Shown piece by piece: positions 25,511 through 33,776 of a stretch of DNA of 64,000 bases. The notes below the pieces were generated by a model. It did no database searches. It was not told where the DNA came from and saw only the letters and a list, made by a program, of their open reading frames with translations. Positions within the stretch are counted from its first letter, which is position 1; each line of letters starts with the position of its first letter. Made by a program: the position numbers and the translations under genes. Origin of the DNA: Eubacterium_G segne (GTDB lineage: Bacteria; Bacillota; Clostridia; Lachnospirales; Lachnospiraceae); contig NZ_JACOOZ010000001.1 in assembly GCF_014287775.1 (NCBI RefSeq), positions 434,001 through 498,000 on the forward strand, written 5' to 3'.

Positions 25511-26389
25511 TTATGCCTTGTAGGCATTTATTTCCTCTATAAATTTACTTACTGCCGGTGAATACGGTATATTTCTCCTCCATGCTATTACAGTGCTTGC
25601 CAGAATCTCCGGTGATAATGTTTTTTGTACCACCAAATCTCTCCTCCAATATCGCATGGCACCTTCAATGGAAATAGGATATCCTAATCCGTTTATAGCC
25701 ATAACTCCTGCATTTGTCCCTAAATTACTGGTAAAAGCAATATTCAGTCTGCTAAAATCCTTTCCGAACCAATTTGCCAATTCACTTTGTATATTTGTTC
25801 TTTCCGGCAATATCAGTGGAAGCTTTAACAAATCTTTTTTTGTAATAACTTCTTTTTTTGCCAATGGATCATCCACTCTCATGCTTACTACCCAGTGGTC
25901 ACATCCCTGCATTCTAATATAATCCATTCCTTCAGTGCTAACGGGCTCAAGAAACAATCCTATATCCACAAGCCCTTTATTCATCATTTCTGAAATGTTG
26001 TCAGCGGTTCCTGTATGTATGGCAAACTGAACTAAAGGGTATTTTTCCTTATATTTTTTGCATATTTTTGCCAAGGTTTCCACAGCTATAAATTCGCCAC
26101 AGCCTATGGTAATTTTCCCTTCTACAGACTCCCTGTTGCCCTTAAATTCACTGACAATTTTGTCTTCCAAATCTACCAGTTCCAATGCCCTGCGCTTTAG
26201 CAGCAAACCTTCATTAGTCAGGGTAATGCTGTGACCACCTCTGTTAAACAGCTTTACCCCAAGTTCCTCTTCTAAAGCCGCCAGCTGTCTTGAAAGGGTA
26301 GGTTGTGTTATATTAAGCTGCTTAGCCGCTTTGGTAAAACTTTGCTCTTTTGCCACCATTAAAAAATATCTTAATACTCTCAAATCCAT
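25511..26389 (-). CDS. LysR-family transcriptional regulator
   Basis: A 292-residue regulator with the N-terminal LysR winged helix (MDLRVLRYFLMVAKEQSFTKAAKQLNITQPTLSRQ region) and a substrate-binding effector domain (ITIGCGEFIAVETLAKIC, then GLVDIGLFLEPV and GLGYPISIEGA). It sits between two flavodoxin genes on the same strand, and its relatives in Clostridia stand next to flavodoxin, cupin and aldo/keto reductase genes. It probably controls this redox unit. The inducing compound is not known. Confidence 0.88.
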   Translation of the reverse strand: MDLRVLRYFLMVAKEQSFTKAAKQLNITQPTLSRQLAALEEELGVKLFNRGGHSITLTNEGLLLKRRALELVDLEDKIVSEFKGNRESVEGKITIGCGEFIAVETLAKICKKYKEKYPLVQFAIHTGTADNISEMMNKGLVDIGLFLEPVSTEGMDYIRMQGCDHWVVSMRVDDPLAKKEVITKKDLLKLPLILPERTNIQSELANWFGKDFSRLNIAFTSNLGTNAGVMAINGLGYPISIEGAMRYWRRDLVVQKTLSPEILASTVIAWRRNIPYSPAVSKFIEEINAYKA

Positions 26390-26417
26390 AATGTAATTGC
26401 CTCCCGGTAATTTAACT

Positions 26418-27062
26418 TTATTTTACCCCATTAGTCCAGTTATTTACTTCCTCATCTGTGACATTTCCATCAAAACGCTTTCCTGCGGCAATGTTTACAT
26501 CGGGATATAATTTTTGCAAATCACTTACACTTTGTTCAATTCCACTGCCACTGGAAGTACAGAATAAATACACTGTCTTTCCCTTTAAATCGTAGCTTTC
26601 AAAAAACGTCTGTATTATTCTCGGTGCCGTTCCCCACCATATAGGGTATCCTATATAAATAGTATCACTATTTTCTACTTTGCTTAAGTCATTTTTAATT
26701 TCCGGTCTGGAGGACTCATCCTTCATTTCCTTATTTGCACGACAATCATCATTGCTGTAATCTATATCATCAGAAGTATATTCCTCCTTTGGAATGATTC
26801 CCATGGTATCTGTTCCCAATGTTCCGGCAATTTTTTGTGCAACATTTCGGGTAGTTCCTGTTACTGAAAAAAACAATACTGAGATATTTTTTCCATTTTC
26901 GACGGTTGTATTACCTTCAGTTTCACTTTTCTCAGTTGTAGAATTTTCTGTTGTAACCTCCGTACTGTCTGAGATTTCCTCTGTTGGTTTCTTTGTTTCT
27001 CCACAGGCTGCTAAAGAAATCATAAGCACAACTGCCATAATAATTGTAACTAATTTTTTCAT
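26418..27062 (-). CDS. Flavodoxin domain lipoprotein
   Basis: Surface-anchored flavodoxin of 214 residues. A signal peptide with lipobox LAAC (Cys20) is followed by a Thr/Glu-rich linker (21-58) and a flavodoxin domain (SVLFFSVTGTTRNVAQKI, then DTIYIGYPIWWGTAPRIIQTFFE, FCTSSGSGIEQS). It is the extracellular counterpart of the cytoplasmic flavodoxin encoded at 24920. Extracellular flavin proteins can take part in electron transfer out of the cell, but this is only an inference here. The start at 27062 has an AAAGGAGC site. Confidence 0.88.
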   Translation of the reverse strand: MKKLVTIIMAVVLMISLAACGETKKPTEEISDSTEVTTENSTTEKSETEGNTTVENGKNISVLFFSVTGTTRNVAQKIAGTLGTDTMGIIPKEEYTSDDIDYSNDDCRANKEMKDESSRPEIKNDLSKVENSDTIYIGYPIWWGTAPRIIQTFFESYDLKGKTVYLFCTSSGSGIEQSVSDLQKLYPDVNIAAGKRFDGNVTDEEVNNWTNGVK

Positions 27063-27084
27063 TTAATTGCTCCTTTCAAAAAAT

Positions 27085-27426
27085 TTAAATTACTTTATCT
27101 TCTAATGCGTAAAAATTCATTATAACAGGGGTAATGGCAAAAATAAACCAATACAGTTTCCCGCTACATTTACTATATTTGCTACAATTGATATATACAT
27201 AGTGGTGCTGGTTTTCCCAAAGCTTCTGTAAAGTGCTGCACCTGCATTCTTTTACGCTCAGTTTCTCCTTATCCCCTTCCATTAATAACAGTTCTTCTGC
27301 ACTGATTTCCTTTAACATGTCATGTTTTATAATCTGCCTTCCCCCATATATGGCATAATTAAACACATCTGCAAATCTCACGTTATCTGACATGTACTTT
27401 TTGGTTGCTATATCCTTATTTCCCAT
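27085..27426 (-). pseudogene. Rpn-family N-terminal fragment joined to a MATE fragment
   Basis: The first about 52 residues (MGNKDIATKKYMSDNVRFAD onward) are nearly identical to the start of the intact Rpn-family protein at 32014-32964. The match stops after LLLMEG. The rest of the DNA, read one frame over, codes for a MATE transporter piece (NAGAALYRSFGKTSTTMYIS and on to a stop). Both pieces are broken, so the reading frame is chimeric and not functional as either family. Confidence 0.8.
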
Positions 27427-27442
27427 ATAACACCCCTCGTAT

Positions 27443-27650
27443 AATAATTTTATAGACCTCATTCAAAGAGGCTATAGACTTATTTTTTTATGATGCAGGT
27501 GTTGGATGAATTGTTGGGCATCCATTTTTACCCACATAGTTAATAAGTTACTTTATAGTCATGGTCCCAGATGTTACAATAAGTTCTATAAGAACTGTAG
27601 CTATGGTCACTGCTTTATCACCCCAGCAAAGCTTATGCTTTCCTTTGATA
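27443..27650. other. About 200-bp stretch without recognised gene in the Rpn leader
   Basis: This segment separates the Rpn fragment from its upstream block, whereas in the intact copy the same distance is only about 25 bases. It holds a hairpin (TATAGACCTC / GAGGCTATA) next to the junction. No ORF with a known family is visible; it is either inserted or unrelated DNA. Confidence 0.45.
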
Positions 27651-27654
27651 TTAT

Positions 27655-27724
27655 TTCGAGGTGTATACTATTAGTTTTTCTTAATCTCTTTATAGTATAC
27701 ACTGGATATAAAAAAATACAATAG
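27655..27724 (-). repeat. Upstream block of the Rpn element, copy A
   Basis: A 70-bp block nearly identical to 32990-33060. It contains the inverted repeat GTGTATACTA / TAGTATACAC (27661-27702) and ends in AATACAATAG on the plus strand. In both copies it lies upstream of the Rpn reading frame and probably is its promoter/operator hairpin. Confidence 0.75.
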
Positions 27725-28234
27725 TGAGGATAAAAATTCCGTAACGAAGAGTAACTGTTGCCCTATTATGCTTTCCGGCACCTATGTTTTGAGCTGATAA
27801 TGCCGAAACTGTAAACAACATGGTAGATGGTACTAAGAATACCATACCTATGAATTTTTCAACGATACCTACCGCTGCTGCAGCCCCTAAATTCATTCCA
27901 CCAATAAAAATATAATCTAAAACAATATTTGCCATGCATGCCACTGCAATAAAATACATTGGACTCTTTGAGTCACCTAACCCGCGAAATATTGAACTTA
28001 TTATATTATAATCAGTAATAAAAGGAATCCCAATAAAACATATGGTTAAATAAGCTACAGTTTCAGAAACTGCCTTCTCAGGAGTGGACGTTAAACCCAC
28101 AATGGGCTTAACAGTAGCTAATAAAACAAATCTGCCATTCCGTACAATGTCTGTTAAAAATATGACAATAAATATGGCAATGAAAAATATACAATATTTT
28201 TTAATACACTTCCTGTTGTTAAATCTCTTTCCAT
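27725..28234 (-). pseudogene. MATE-family transporter remnant
   Basis: The original start ATG is at 28234 behind AGGAG and reads MERDLTTGSVLKNIVYFSLP, the classic MATE N-terminus. It meets a stop codon after about 22 codons, where a TAA stands in place of the expected leucine codon. Further MATE sequence continues in another frame (AYLTICFIGIPFITDYNIIS, then VGIVEKFIGMVFLVPSTML), with the middle of the protein deleted between GGMNLG and AAAVGIVEK. The end runs into the Rpn upstream block. Nonsense, frameshift and deletion together make it a clear pseudogene. Confidence 0.85.
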
Positions 28235-28298
28235 TTTGTTCTCCTATTTTCTTTACATTATATGTTATTTCATTATTAAACGCAAAACCCACCCTGAT

Positions 28299-29501
28299 TT
28301 ATATATTTTCTTTTTCCAAAAATCTTTTATAGGTGCTGTCTATTCCCAAGGCTCCAAGAGGTGCTGTTATAATAATTCCAAGAACTGCAACCGATAAAAC
28401 AATTTTGCCACATGCCAGCCCTGATGCAAGAGGCACTGAGCCAATGGCTGCCTGAACTGTCGCTTTTGGAAGATAGGCAATAACGCAAAACAATCTTTCT
28501 TTCAGACACAGATTTGTTTTGGCAGTGCAAATTAAAACTCCCACTGACCTGAATAATAATGCCAGTAAAATCATAAACACTGCTGCTATTCCCGCACTAA
28601 GAGTGTATCTTATATCTATTGCCGCACCAACTAAAACAAAAAGAATCACTTCCGCCGCTATCCACAACTTTCCAAATTTTTCCGAAAGCCTTTTTGAAAC
28701 AAAGGCTGTGCTTTTCATCTTTATTACGCATGCCATACTGACTACCGCAAGTAATCCCGATACTGCCACTGTTCCCTTAAGCCAGTCTTCCACTGCAACT
28801 AAAAGAAATGAAAATCCCAAAACAATTATTACTTTTGTACTATTTCTTACACAGTGCTTATGGGCATATGATGTTTCAAAAAACATATACAGACCATATC
28901 CCACAACTGCCCCCAGTAATATGCCTAAAACAATGGAAACAGGTATTGATATAAAGTCCATAACATTTGCTTTCCCGCCCTGGGCAACACTTAAGAATGT
29001 AGTAAATAAAACAATAACAAAGATATCATCGCAGGAGGCTCCTGCCATAATCATCTGCGGTATTGCCTTTTTAGTTCCATATTTTTTTCCCATAAGATTT
29101 ACCATTCGTGGCACTACAACTGCCGGTGAAACTGCCGCCAGAACAGCACCCATGACCGCTGCCTCTATATGGCTGATTTTTAATATTACGGGAGCTAAAA
29201 GTACATATCCTATTATTTCACAGGACGCCGGAACAAAAGACAGCAGGATTGCCGGTCGCCCTGCTTTTTTTAAATCGTTAAGGTCAAGGGATAATCCTGC
29301 CTTTAACAAAATAATTATTAACGCCATTTTTCTCAAGTCCGCTGAAATCCCCAATATAGAGGAATCGAGAAGATTTAAAACGTATGGCCCCAATACGATT
29401 CCTGTAATAAGCATTCCTATTATTCTCGGTAATTTCAGCTGCCTGCAAATTGCCCCCATGGCAAGCCCCACAATAAAAATAAGAGCTAATGATGTTAACA
29501 T
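28299..29501 (-). CDS. Cation:proton antiporter controlled by a fluoride riboswitch
   Basis: A 400-residue membrane protein of the Na+/H+ exchanger (CPA) superfamily with about twelve hydrophobic segments. Typical features are PRIIGMLITGIVLGP near the N-terminus, LLKAGLSLDLNDLKK near 65, and an acidic pair in GASCDDIFVIVLFT near 155. A fluoride riboswitch with terminator precedes it, and antiporters of this kind are known members of fluoride regulons. It therefore probably helps the cell resist fluoride, by fluoride export or ion balance. The start at 29501 follows AAAGGAGG. A broken MATE gene lies downstream. Confidence 0.87.
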   Translation of the reverse strand: MLTSLALIFIVGLAMGAICRQLKLPRIIGMLITGIVLGPYVLNLLDSSILGISADLRKMALIIILLKAGLSLDLNDLKKAGRPAILLSFVPASCEIIGYVLLAPVILKISHIEAAVMGAVLAAVSPAVVVPRMVNLMGKKYGTKKAIPQMIMAGASCDDIFVIVLFTTFLSVAQGGKANVMDFISIPVSIVLGILLGAVVGYGLYMFFETSYAHKHCVRNSTKVIIVLGFSFLLVAVEDWLKGTVAVSGLLAVVSMACVIKMKSTAFVSKRLSEKFGKLWIAAEVILFVLVGAAIDIRYTLSAGIAAVFMILLALLFRSVGVLICTAKTNLCLKERLFCVIAYLPKATVQAAIGSVPLASGLACGKIVLSVAVLGIIITAPLGALGIDSTYKRFLEKENI

Positions 29502-29579
29502 ATAAATATCCTCCTTTTAGTGTGTGATTTTTGTCGCCGATGCATTTACTCTCCCTGTAATACCCTAAATCTTTTACAT

Positions 29580-29676
29580 AAAAAAAAGCTGACACTTCTG
29601 CGACTGTAATAATCGTAGAAGTCATCAGCATAATAAGCAGTTTTGGTTTCCCAAGGGAGAACTTCATTCCCTGTGC
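29580..29676 (-). ncRNA. Fluoride (crcB-type) riboswitch with terminator
   Basis: The leader right after the promoter has the pattern of the fluoride aptamer: GGGAATGAAGTTCTCCC, an AAACTGCTTA segment and the signature GCTGATGACTTCTAC. The last element also forms the 5' arm of a terminator (CTGATGACTTCT / AGAAGTGTCAG, then eight Ts). Fluoride binding would compete with the terminator and allow antiporter expression. Identification is by recalled consensus; a covariance search was not run. Confidence 0.8.
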
Positions 29677-29679
29677 CAT

Positions 29680-29708
29680 AGAATACTATAAATAAGATTA
29701 ATTGTCAA
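29680..29708 (-). promoter_or_regulatory. Promoter of the fluoride riboswitch and antiporter
   Basis: TTGACA (29708-29703), 17-bp spacer, TATTCT (29685-29680) on the minus strand, placing the transcript start just before the aptamer. Confidence 0.78.
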
Positions 29709-29771
29709 TTTTCTATGTGTTTTACTGACACAGTTTTACTGCTTATTTTTTATCCTAATTTATATATTAAT

Positions 29772-30890
29772 TTATTCTCCCCAAACTTCCCGGGCAATTT
29801 CTTTTACTAACTTCAACTTTGCCCACTGCTGTTCTTCAGTAATTTTATTACCTATTTCACAGGACGCAAATCCACACTGCGGGCTTAAGCATAATCTGTC
29901 GAGAGGAATATATTTTGCTGCTTCATATATTCTGGCTATAACTTCTTCTTTATCCTCTAATGCCGGAGATTTTGTGGTAATAAGTCCCAGAACAACTTTT
30001 TTGTCCTGTGAAACTTTTGCCAAAGGCTCAAATCCACCTGATCTTTCATCATCATATTCTAAAAGCAATGCATCCACATTTTCTTTTGCGAACACATAGT
30101 CTGCGACTGAATCATATGGTCCGCTTGTAAAGAATGTTGAATGATAATTTCCTCTGCATATATGTGAGGTAATAACCATATCATCCGGTTTTCCTTCTAA
30201 TGCCAGATTGTTTACTGCAAGAAGTTCCTTCTTTACATCCTCTAAATCAATATTTAGTTCCTTATATCTCTGCTCTGCCGCATCACCTACAATTGCTCCC
30301 CATGTACAATCATCCAACTGAAGATTGCGGCAGCCTGCATCATAAAATTGTTTTATAACATCCTGATAAGCAACTCCAATATCGTGAATTAATTCTTCAT
30401 TAGTGCTGTAATATTTTCTTGTAGTTTCGTAATTTGCCGGTACAATCATCTGCTGGAAAGTCTGTGCCGGTGCCGGAATTGTATATTTGGCTACCGTATT
30501 TTCATCCTCAAACTGCTTTAAAAATTTGAAGTATTCCACAAACGGATGTGGCTTTGCCTTGATTTTACCTACAAGATAAGTATCATCAAGAACTGCTAAC
30601 TCATCATTGAACTTAACACCATTTCCTGTGTTTTTGTGTTCAACACCTTCAAATCCCCACATAAAATCTAAATGCCAAAAAGTTCTTCTGAACTCTCCGT
30701 CTGTAATGGCATGAAATCCCAATTCCTTCTGCTTTGCCACGATCTTTGTAATTTCTTCGTTTGCAATTTTATCTAATTCTTCCTTTGTGATTTTTCCATT
30801 CTGATATGCCACTTTTGCATCTTTGAGTGCCTGTGGTCTTAAAAAACTTCCCACAAAATCATATCTAAATGGTGTCTGTAAATTGCTCAT
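29772..30890 (-). CDS. Cobalamin-independent methionine synthase-like protein (YxjG/YxjH family)
   Basis: A 372-residue protein equal to the C-terminal catalytic half of MetE. Zinc ligands are visible as SHICRGN (His, Cys) near 240 and SPQCGFASCEIG (Cys) near 335. RYDFVGSFLRP lies at the N-terminus and QLDDCTWG near 195. Small MetE-like proteins of this family probably transfer methyl groups to homocysteine or a related thiol; the true methyl donor is not settled. A promoter lies upstream, and no SAM or T-box riboswitch is visible. The LysR gene upstream may regulate it. Confidence 0.87.
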   Translation of the reverse strand: MSNLQTPFRYDFVGSFLRPQALKDAKVAYQNGKITKEELDKIANEEITKIVAKQKELGFHAITDGEFRRTFWHLDFMWGFEGVEHKNTGNGVKFNDELAVLDDTYLVGKIKAKPHPFVEYFKFLKQFEDENTVAKYTIPAPAQTFQQMIVPANYETTRKYYSTNEELIHDIGVAYQDVIKQFYDAGCRNLQLDDCTWGAIVGDAAEQRYKELNIDLEDVKKELLAVNNLALEGKPDDMVITSHICRGNYHSTFFTSGPYDSVADYVFAKENVDALLLEYDDERSGGFEPLAKVSQDKKVVLGLITTKSPALEDKEEVIARIYEAAKYIPLDRLCLSPQCGFASCEIGNKITEEQQWAKLKLVKEIAREVWGE

Positions 30891-30956
30891 TATTTTAATC
30901 CTCCATTTCTAAAAGTAACTTTTTCTTTTTTATAAACAACCTTAATAGCTGACTTT

Positions 30957-30985
30957 ATTATATTTAATGAGCTTTTCACTGTAAA
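30957..30985 (-). promoter_or_regulatory. Promoter of the MetE-like gene
   Basis: TTTACA (30985-30980), 17-bp spacer, TATAAT (30962-30957) on the minus strand, about 65 bases before the start codon. Confidence 0.65.
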
Positions 30986-30992
30986 ATACACA

Positions 30993-31035
30993 AAAAATAA
31001 GTTGTCCATAGTTTTAAACTATAGACAACCTATTT
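30993..31035 (-). terminator. Terminator of the LysR gene
   Basis: AAATAGGTTGTCTATAGT / ACTATGGACAACTTATTT, then T-rich, on the minus strand. It overlaps the stop codon of the LysR gene and ends just before the next promoter. Confidence 0.78.
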
Positions 31036-31933
31036 AGCCTAAATATTTTTTTAATGCCTCTAAATATGTATTTCCTAACCTTGTAACCGTGCCCTTTTTA
31101 TGGGTAATATATCCTATTCGCATATCTTTTTCATCAGCTAATGGAACGGCAATAATATCTTTTCCATTTAATTTTTTATCAATAACACCACTACATACCG
31201 TATAACCGTTTAGTCCAATTAACAGATTAAATAAAGTTGCTCTGTCCCTTACACGAATATTCTTCTTTCTCTCATAATCCGAAAAAATTTCTTCTGAGAA
31301 ATAAAATGAATTATGTTCCCCCTGCTCAAAGGACATGTACGGATACTCTTCTAATTCTTCATTGGTTATAACCGTGTTTTTTGCAAGTGGGTGTTTTCTA
31401 CTTATAAACACATGTGGTTTTGCAACAAAGAGCTGGTGAAATTCCAAATCATGACTTTTAAGAATCTTATTTATTACTACTTCATTAAAATCATTAAAAA
31501 ATATTATTCCTATCTCACTTCTCATATGTGCAACGTCTTCAATAATCTCATATGTCTGTGTTTCCCTAATGCTAAAATCATACTCATCCTGACCATATTT
31601 CTTAATCAAATCAACAAATGCATTTACGGCAAAGGAATAATGTTGTGTAGAAATGCAAAACTGTTTTTTTCCTCCATTGCTACCTTTATATTTATCCTCT
31701 AGAATTGCCGCCTGCTCTAATACCTGTCTCGCATATCCTAAAAAATCTTCTCCCTCCTTAGAAAGAGTTATTCCTTTATTTGTCCTGTTAAATATAACAA
31801 TATTCATTTCCTTTTCCAACTCATGTATTGCGTTAGTCAGGCTTGGTTGGGAAATATATAAGTTATTTGCTGCCTCTGTAATGGTCCCCGTTTCCGCTAC
31901 CATTAATACATATTTCAACTGTTGTAATGTCAT
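31034..31933 (-). CDS. LysR-family transcriptional regulator
   Basis: A 299-residue regulator. The N-terminal helix-turn-helix is clear (LQQLKYVLMVAETGTITEAANN, YISQPSLTNAIHELE). The effector domain has DLIKKYGQDEYDFSIRETQT and GYTVCSGVIDKK. It is closest in style to the CysL/YwfK-like or MetR-like branches, and the next gene downstream is MetE-like, so a sulfur or methionine signal is a reasonable inference. Promoter -10 candidates lie in the short gap before the Rpn gene. Confidence 0.88.
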   Translation of the reverse strand: MTLQQLKYVLMVAETGTITEAANNLYISQPSLTNAIHELEKEMNIVIFNRTNKGITLSKEGEDFLGYARQVLEQAAILEDKYKGSNGGKKQFCISTQHYSFAVNAFVDLIKKYGQDEYDFSIRETQTYEIIEDVAHMRSEIGIIFFNDFNEVVINKILKSHDLEFHQLFVAKPHVFISRKHPLAKNTVITNEELEEYPYMSFEQGEHNSFYFSEEIFSDYERKKNIRVRDRATLFNLLIGLNGYTVCSGVIDKKLNGKDIIAVPLADEKDMRIGYITHKKGTVTRLGNTYLEALKKYLG

Positions 31934-32013
31934 GCTTTCAATCCTTTTATATATTTTAATATAGTAATTATAACATGATTTTATTAACTATCCTACTATG
32001 TGAAATACTCTTT

Positions 32014-32964
32014 TTAAGCCGTTTGCCTCTCGGCAAGCTGCTTCTTTAATTCCTCTATTTCTTTTTCATATTTGTCTAATCGGTTCTGCTTTTCGTCCAG
32101 CTCTTTCTGCATTATTTTCCGTTCAGCTTCTCCTCTTGCTTCTCCTCTTGCTTCTCCACTCATTCTTGCATCCTTCACCATGTCATCAATTGCCTTACAC
32201 ATATCCTGCTTTTCCTCCTTCTCTTCAATCTTTATGTTAATGTTTGCACATTCCCTTATTACCACCATGGCATCCCTTTCCATGTTTGAGTATACACTAT
32301 GCTTCTCTTTTAATAAGTAATTCATCTTCTCCTTATCCCCTGATGCCTTCATAAATTCTATTATGTACCTGAAATCCGACATAAACTTTTCGGAATTGTT
32401 AATCTCATGGGGATCTATGAGATTAATCCTGTAATCCGGAATCAGTTTTAATATTTCCTTATCATCAATACTTAACATTTCGTGGAGACTTCTTGGACCG
32501 TCCCATGGTCTGTCTCCAAAATATACCGTCAGGGTTATTATTCCGGCCATCTTATCTTCTTTCTTAAGCCCTGACAAAAATTCACTTCCACTGCTTAAAT
32601 TACCTTTTCTTCTGTTTTCCCTTGATTTTCTCTCCACCTGGTCGGCGTACCCCATAAAATCATATAAGCCATTTCTTACCGGCTGGGCATAATGTACATT
32701 GGATGCGTTTTCAATTCCCAAAAGCATGTAAACAATGTTTCCGCTTTTCTTTATGACACACATCTTCTCTAAATCCCTTACTCTGTCCCTTGTAATTAGC
32801 TTTCCACTCTCCCCTTCCATTAATAACAGTTCTTCTGCACTGATTTCCTTTAACATGTCATACTTTATAATCTGCCTTCCCCCATATATGGCATAATTGA
32901 AAACATCTGCAAATCTCACGTTATCTGACATGTACTTCTTGGTTGCTATATCCTTTTTTCTCAT
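32014..32964 (-). CDS. Rpn-family recombination-promoting nuclease / transposase-like protein
   Basis: A 316-residue protein of the PD-(D/E)xK-type Rpn family, common in multiple copies in Lachnospiraceae. The core is NVRFADVFNYAIYGGRQII, then VIKKSGNIVYMLLGIENASNVHYAQPVRNGLY in two parts and GIITLTVYFGDRPWDGP. The C-terminal 60 residues form a coiled coil with three GEAR repeats. Relatives as I recall them carry ExQ in the nuclease core; here the corresponding residues are ENA, so activity is uncertain. A truncated copy lies at 27085. The upstream 70-bp block is shared. Confidence 0.85.
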   Translation of the reverse strand: MRKKDIATKKYMSDNVRFADVFNYAIYGGRQIIKYDMLKEISAEELLLMEGESGKLITRDRVRDLEKMCVIKKSGNIVYMLLGIENASNVHYAQPVRNGLYDFMGYADQVERKSRENRRKGNLSSGSEFLSGLKKEDKMAGIITLTVYFGDRPWDGPRSLHEMLSIDDKEILKLIPDYRINLIDPHEINNSEKFMSDFRYIIEFMKASGDKEKMNYLLKEKHSVYSNMERDAMVVIRECANINIKIEEKEEKQDMCKAIDDMVKDARMSGEARGEARGEAERKIMQKELDEKQNRLDKYEKEIEELKKQLAERQTA

Positions 32965-32989
32965 ATAACACCTCTCTTCCTTTTAATAT

Positions 32990-33060
32990 TTCGAGGTGTA
33001 TACTATTAGTTTTTCTTAATCTTCTTATAGTATACACCGGATGTAAAAAAAATACAATAG
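32990..33060 (-). repeat. Upstream block of the Rpn element, copy B
   Basis: Nearly identical to 27655-27724, with the same inverted repeat GTGTATACTA / TAGTATACAC (32996-33037) before the Rpn start. Conservation in both copies suggests a promoter/operator hairpin that moved with the gene. Confidence 0.75.
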
Positions 33061-33224
33061 CACAATATAAGCCTTATAAAGTACAAACCACCATTGTGCC
33101 TGCCCCAATATTCAATTTGCATTTATCCGTTCTTACATTGCAGTATTGTAATTACATCTTGTATCAATTATAATATATATTATTCGTTACTTTGTCAAGT
33201 GTTTTTTGTGATATTATAAAATAA

Positions 33225-33485
33225 TTAAAATTCTAATCTCATCTGATTCCACACTACGTTTCCGTGTGTTGAATGCTCTGAAATACCTTCATTTATAAAT
33301 CCGAATTTAGAGTAACACGGTACTAAAGCATCCTTGCATGTTAGTACTAAGCCTTTTCTTCCCTGTATTTGCACATCATTAATTGCCTGTGTAATTAATC
33401 TTCCTGCAAGCCCACGTTTACGATAATCAGGAATAGTATTTACTCCAAAAATCATTTGCCATTTTCCTTTTCCATAACAAAAACT
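33225..33485 (-). pseudogene. GNAT acetyltransferase C-terminal fragment
   Basis: The frame reads GKWQMIFGVNTIPDYRKRGL and AGRLITQAIND, the acetyl-CoA-binding part of a GNAT N-acetyltransferase, and ends properly at 33225. In-frame sequence upstream of 33485 stops at a TGA, so the N-terminal half is missing. An ATG at 33455 could start a 76-residue peptide, but this would not be a full acetyltransferase. Confidence 0.7.
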
Positions 33486-33625
33486 TCATTTCCATGCTCT
33501 TTTATTATTTCCACTAAATCATTAGTTTTAATCCAGATTGTAGCTGTATTATCCTTTGGATGAACCCCTACGATTCCGGGATATTCAAAAAAACATTCCT
33601 CTATAAACACCTTAACTTTTATCAT
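33452..33625 (-). CDS. Small hypothetical protein of 57 residues
   Basis: Starts MIKVKVFIEECFFEYPG and ends EKENGK, with its stop overlapping (ATGA) the ATG at 33455 of the acetyltransferase fragment. The predicted fold is mixed alpha/beta with no membrane segment. I do not recognise the family. The ribosome site is weak, so it may be a remnant. Confidence 0.4.
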   Translation of the reverse strand: MIKVKVFIEECFFEYPGIVGVHPKDNTATIWIKTNDLVEIIKEHGNEVFVMEKENGK

Positions 33626-33696
33626 CGTACACTAATTTTACTCATATTTATTAAACTTTTCCAATACTTTTTGCTTCCTGCTACACATTTATATGA

Positions 33697-33725
33697 TTTA
33701 CTTTTAATTTTTTCTATGTTATAAT
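33697..33725 (+). promoter_or_regulatory. Promoter of the MarR-TauE unit
   Basis: TTTACT (33697-33702), 17-bp spacer, TATAAT (33720-33725), about 50 bases before the MarR start. Confidence 0.65.
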
Positions 33726-33776
33726 ACTTCAAATTTTAACTATTCATTTTTGTACTTTTATATTGGAGGATGTATT

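Noticed and set aside
27443..27650. Transposase in the 200-bp insert
   Set aside because: No frame with DDE or other transposase features.
28519..29505. 328-residue plus-strand ORF
   Set aside because: It lies opposite the antiporter gene, has low-complexity residues and no ribosome site; it is a shadow frame.
29284..29679. 131-residue minus-strand ORF starting in the riboswitch leader
   Set aside because: It runs through the aptamer, the terminator and out of frame into the antiporter gene; the DNA there is better explained as a riboswitch.
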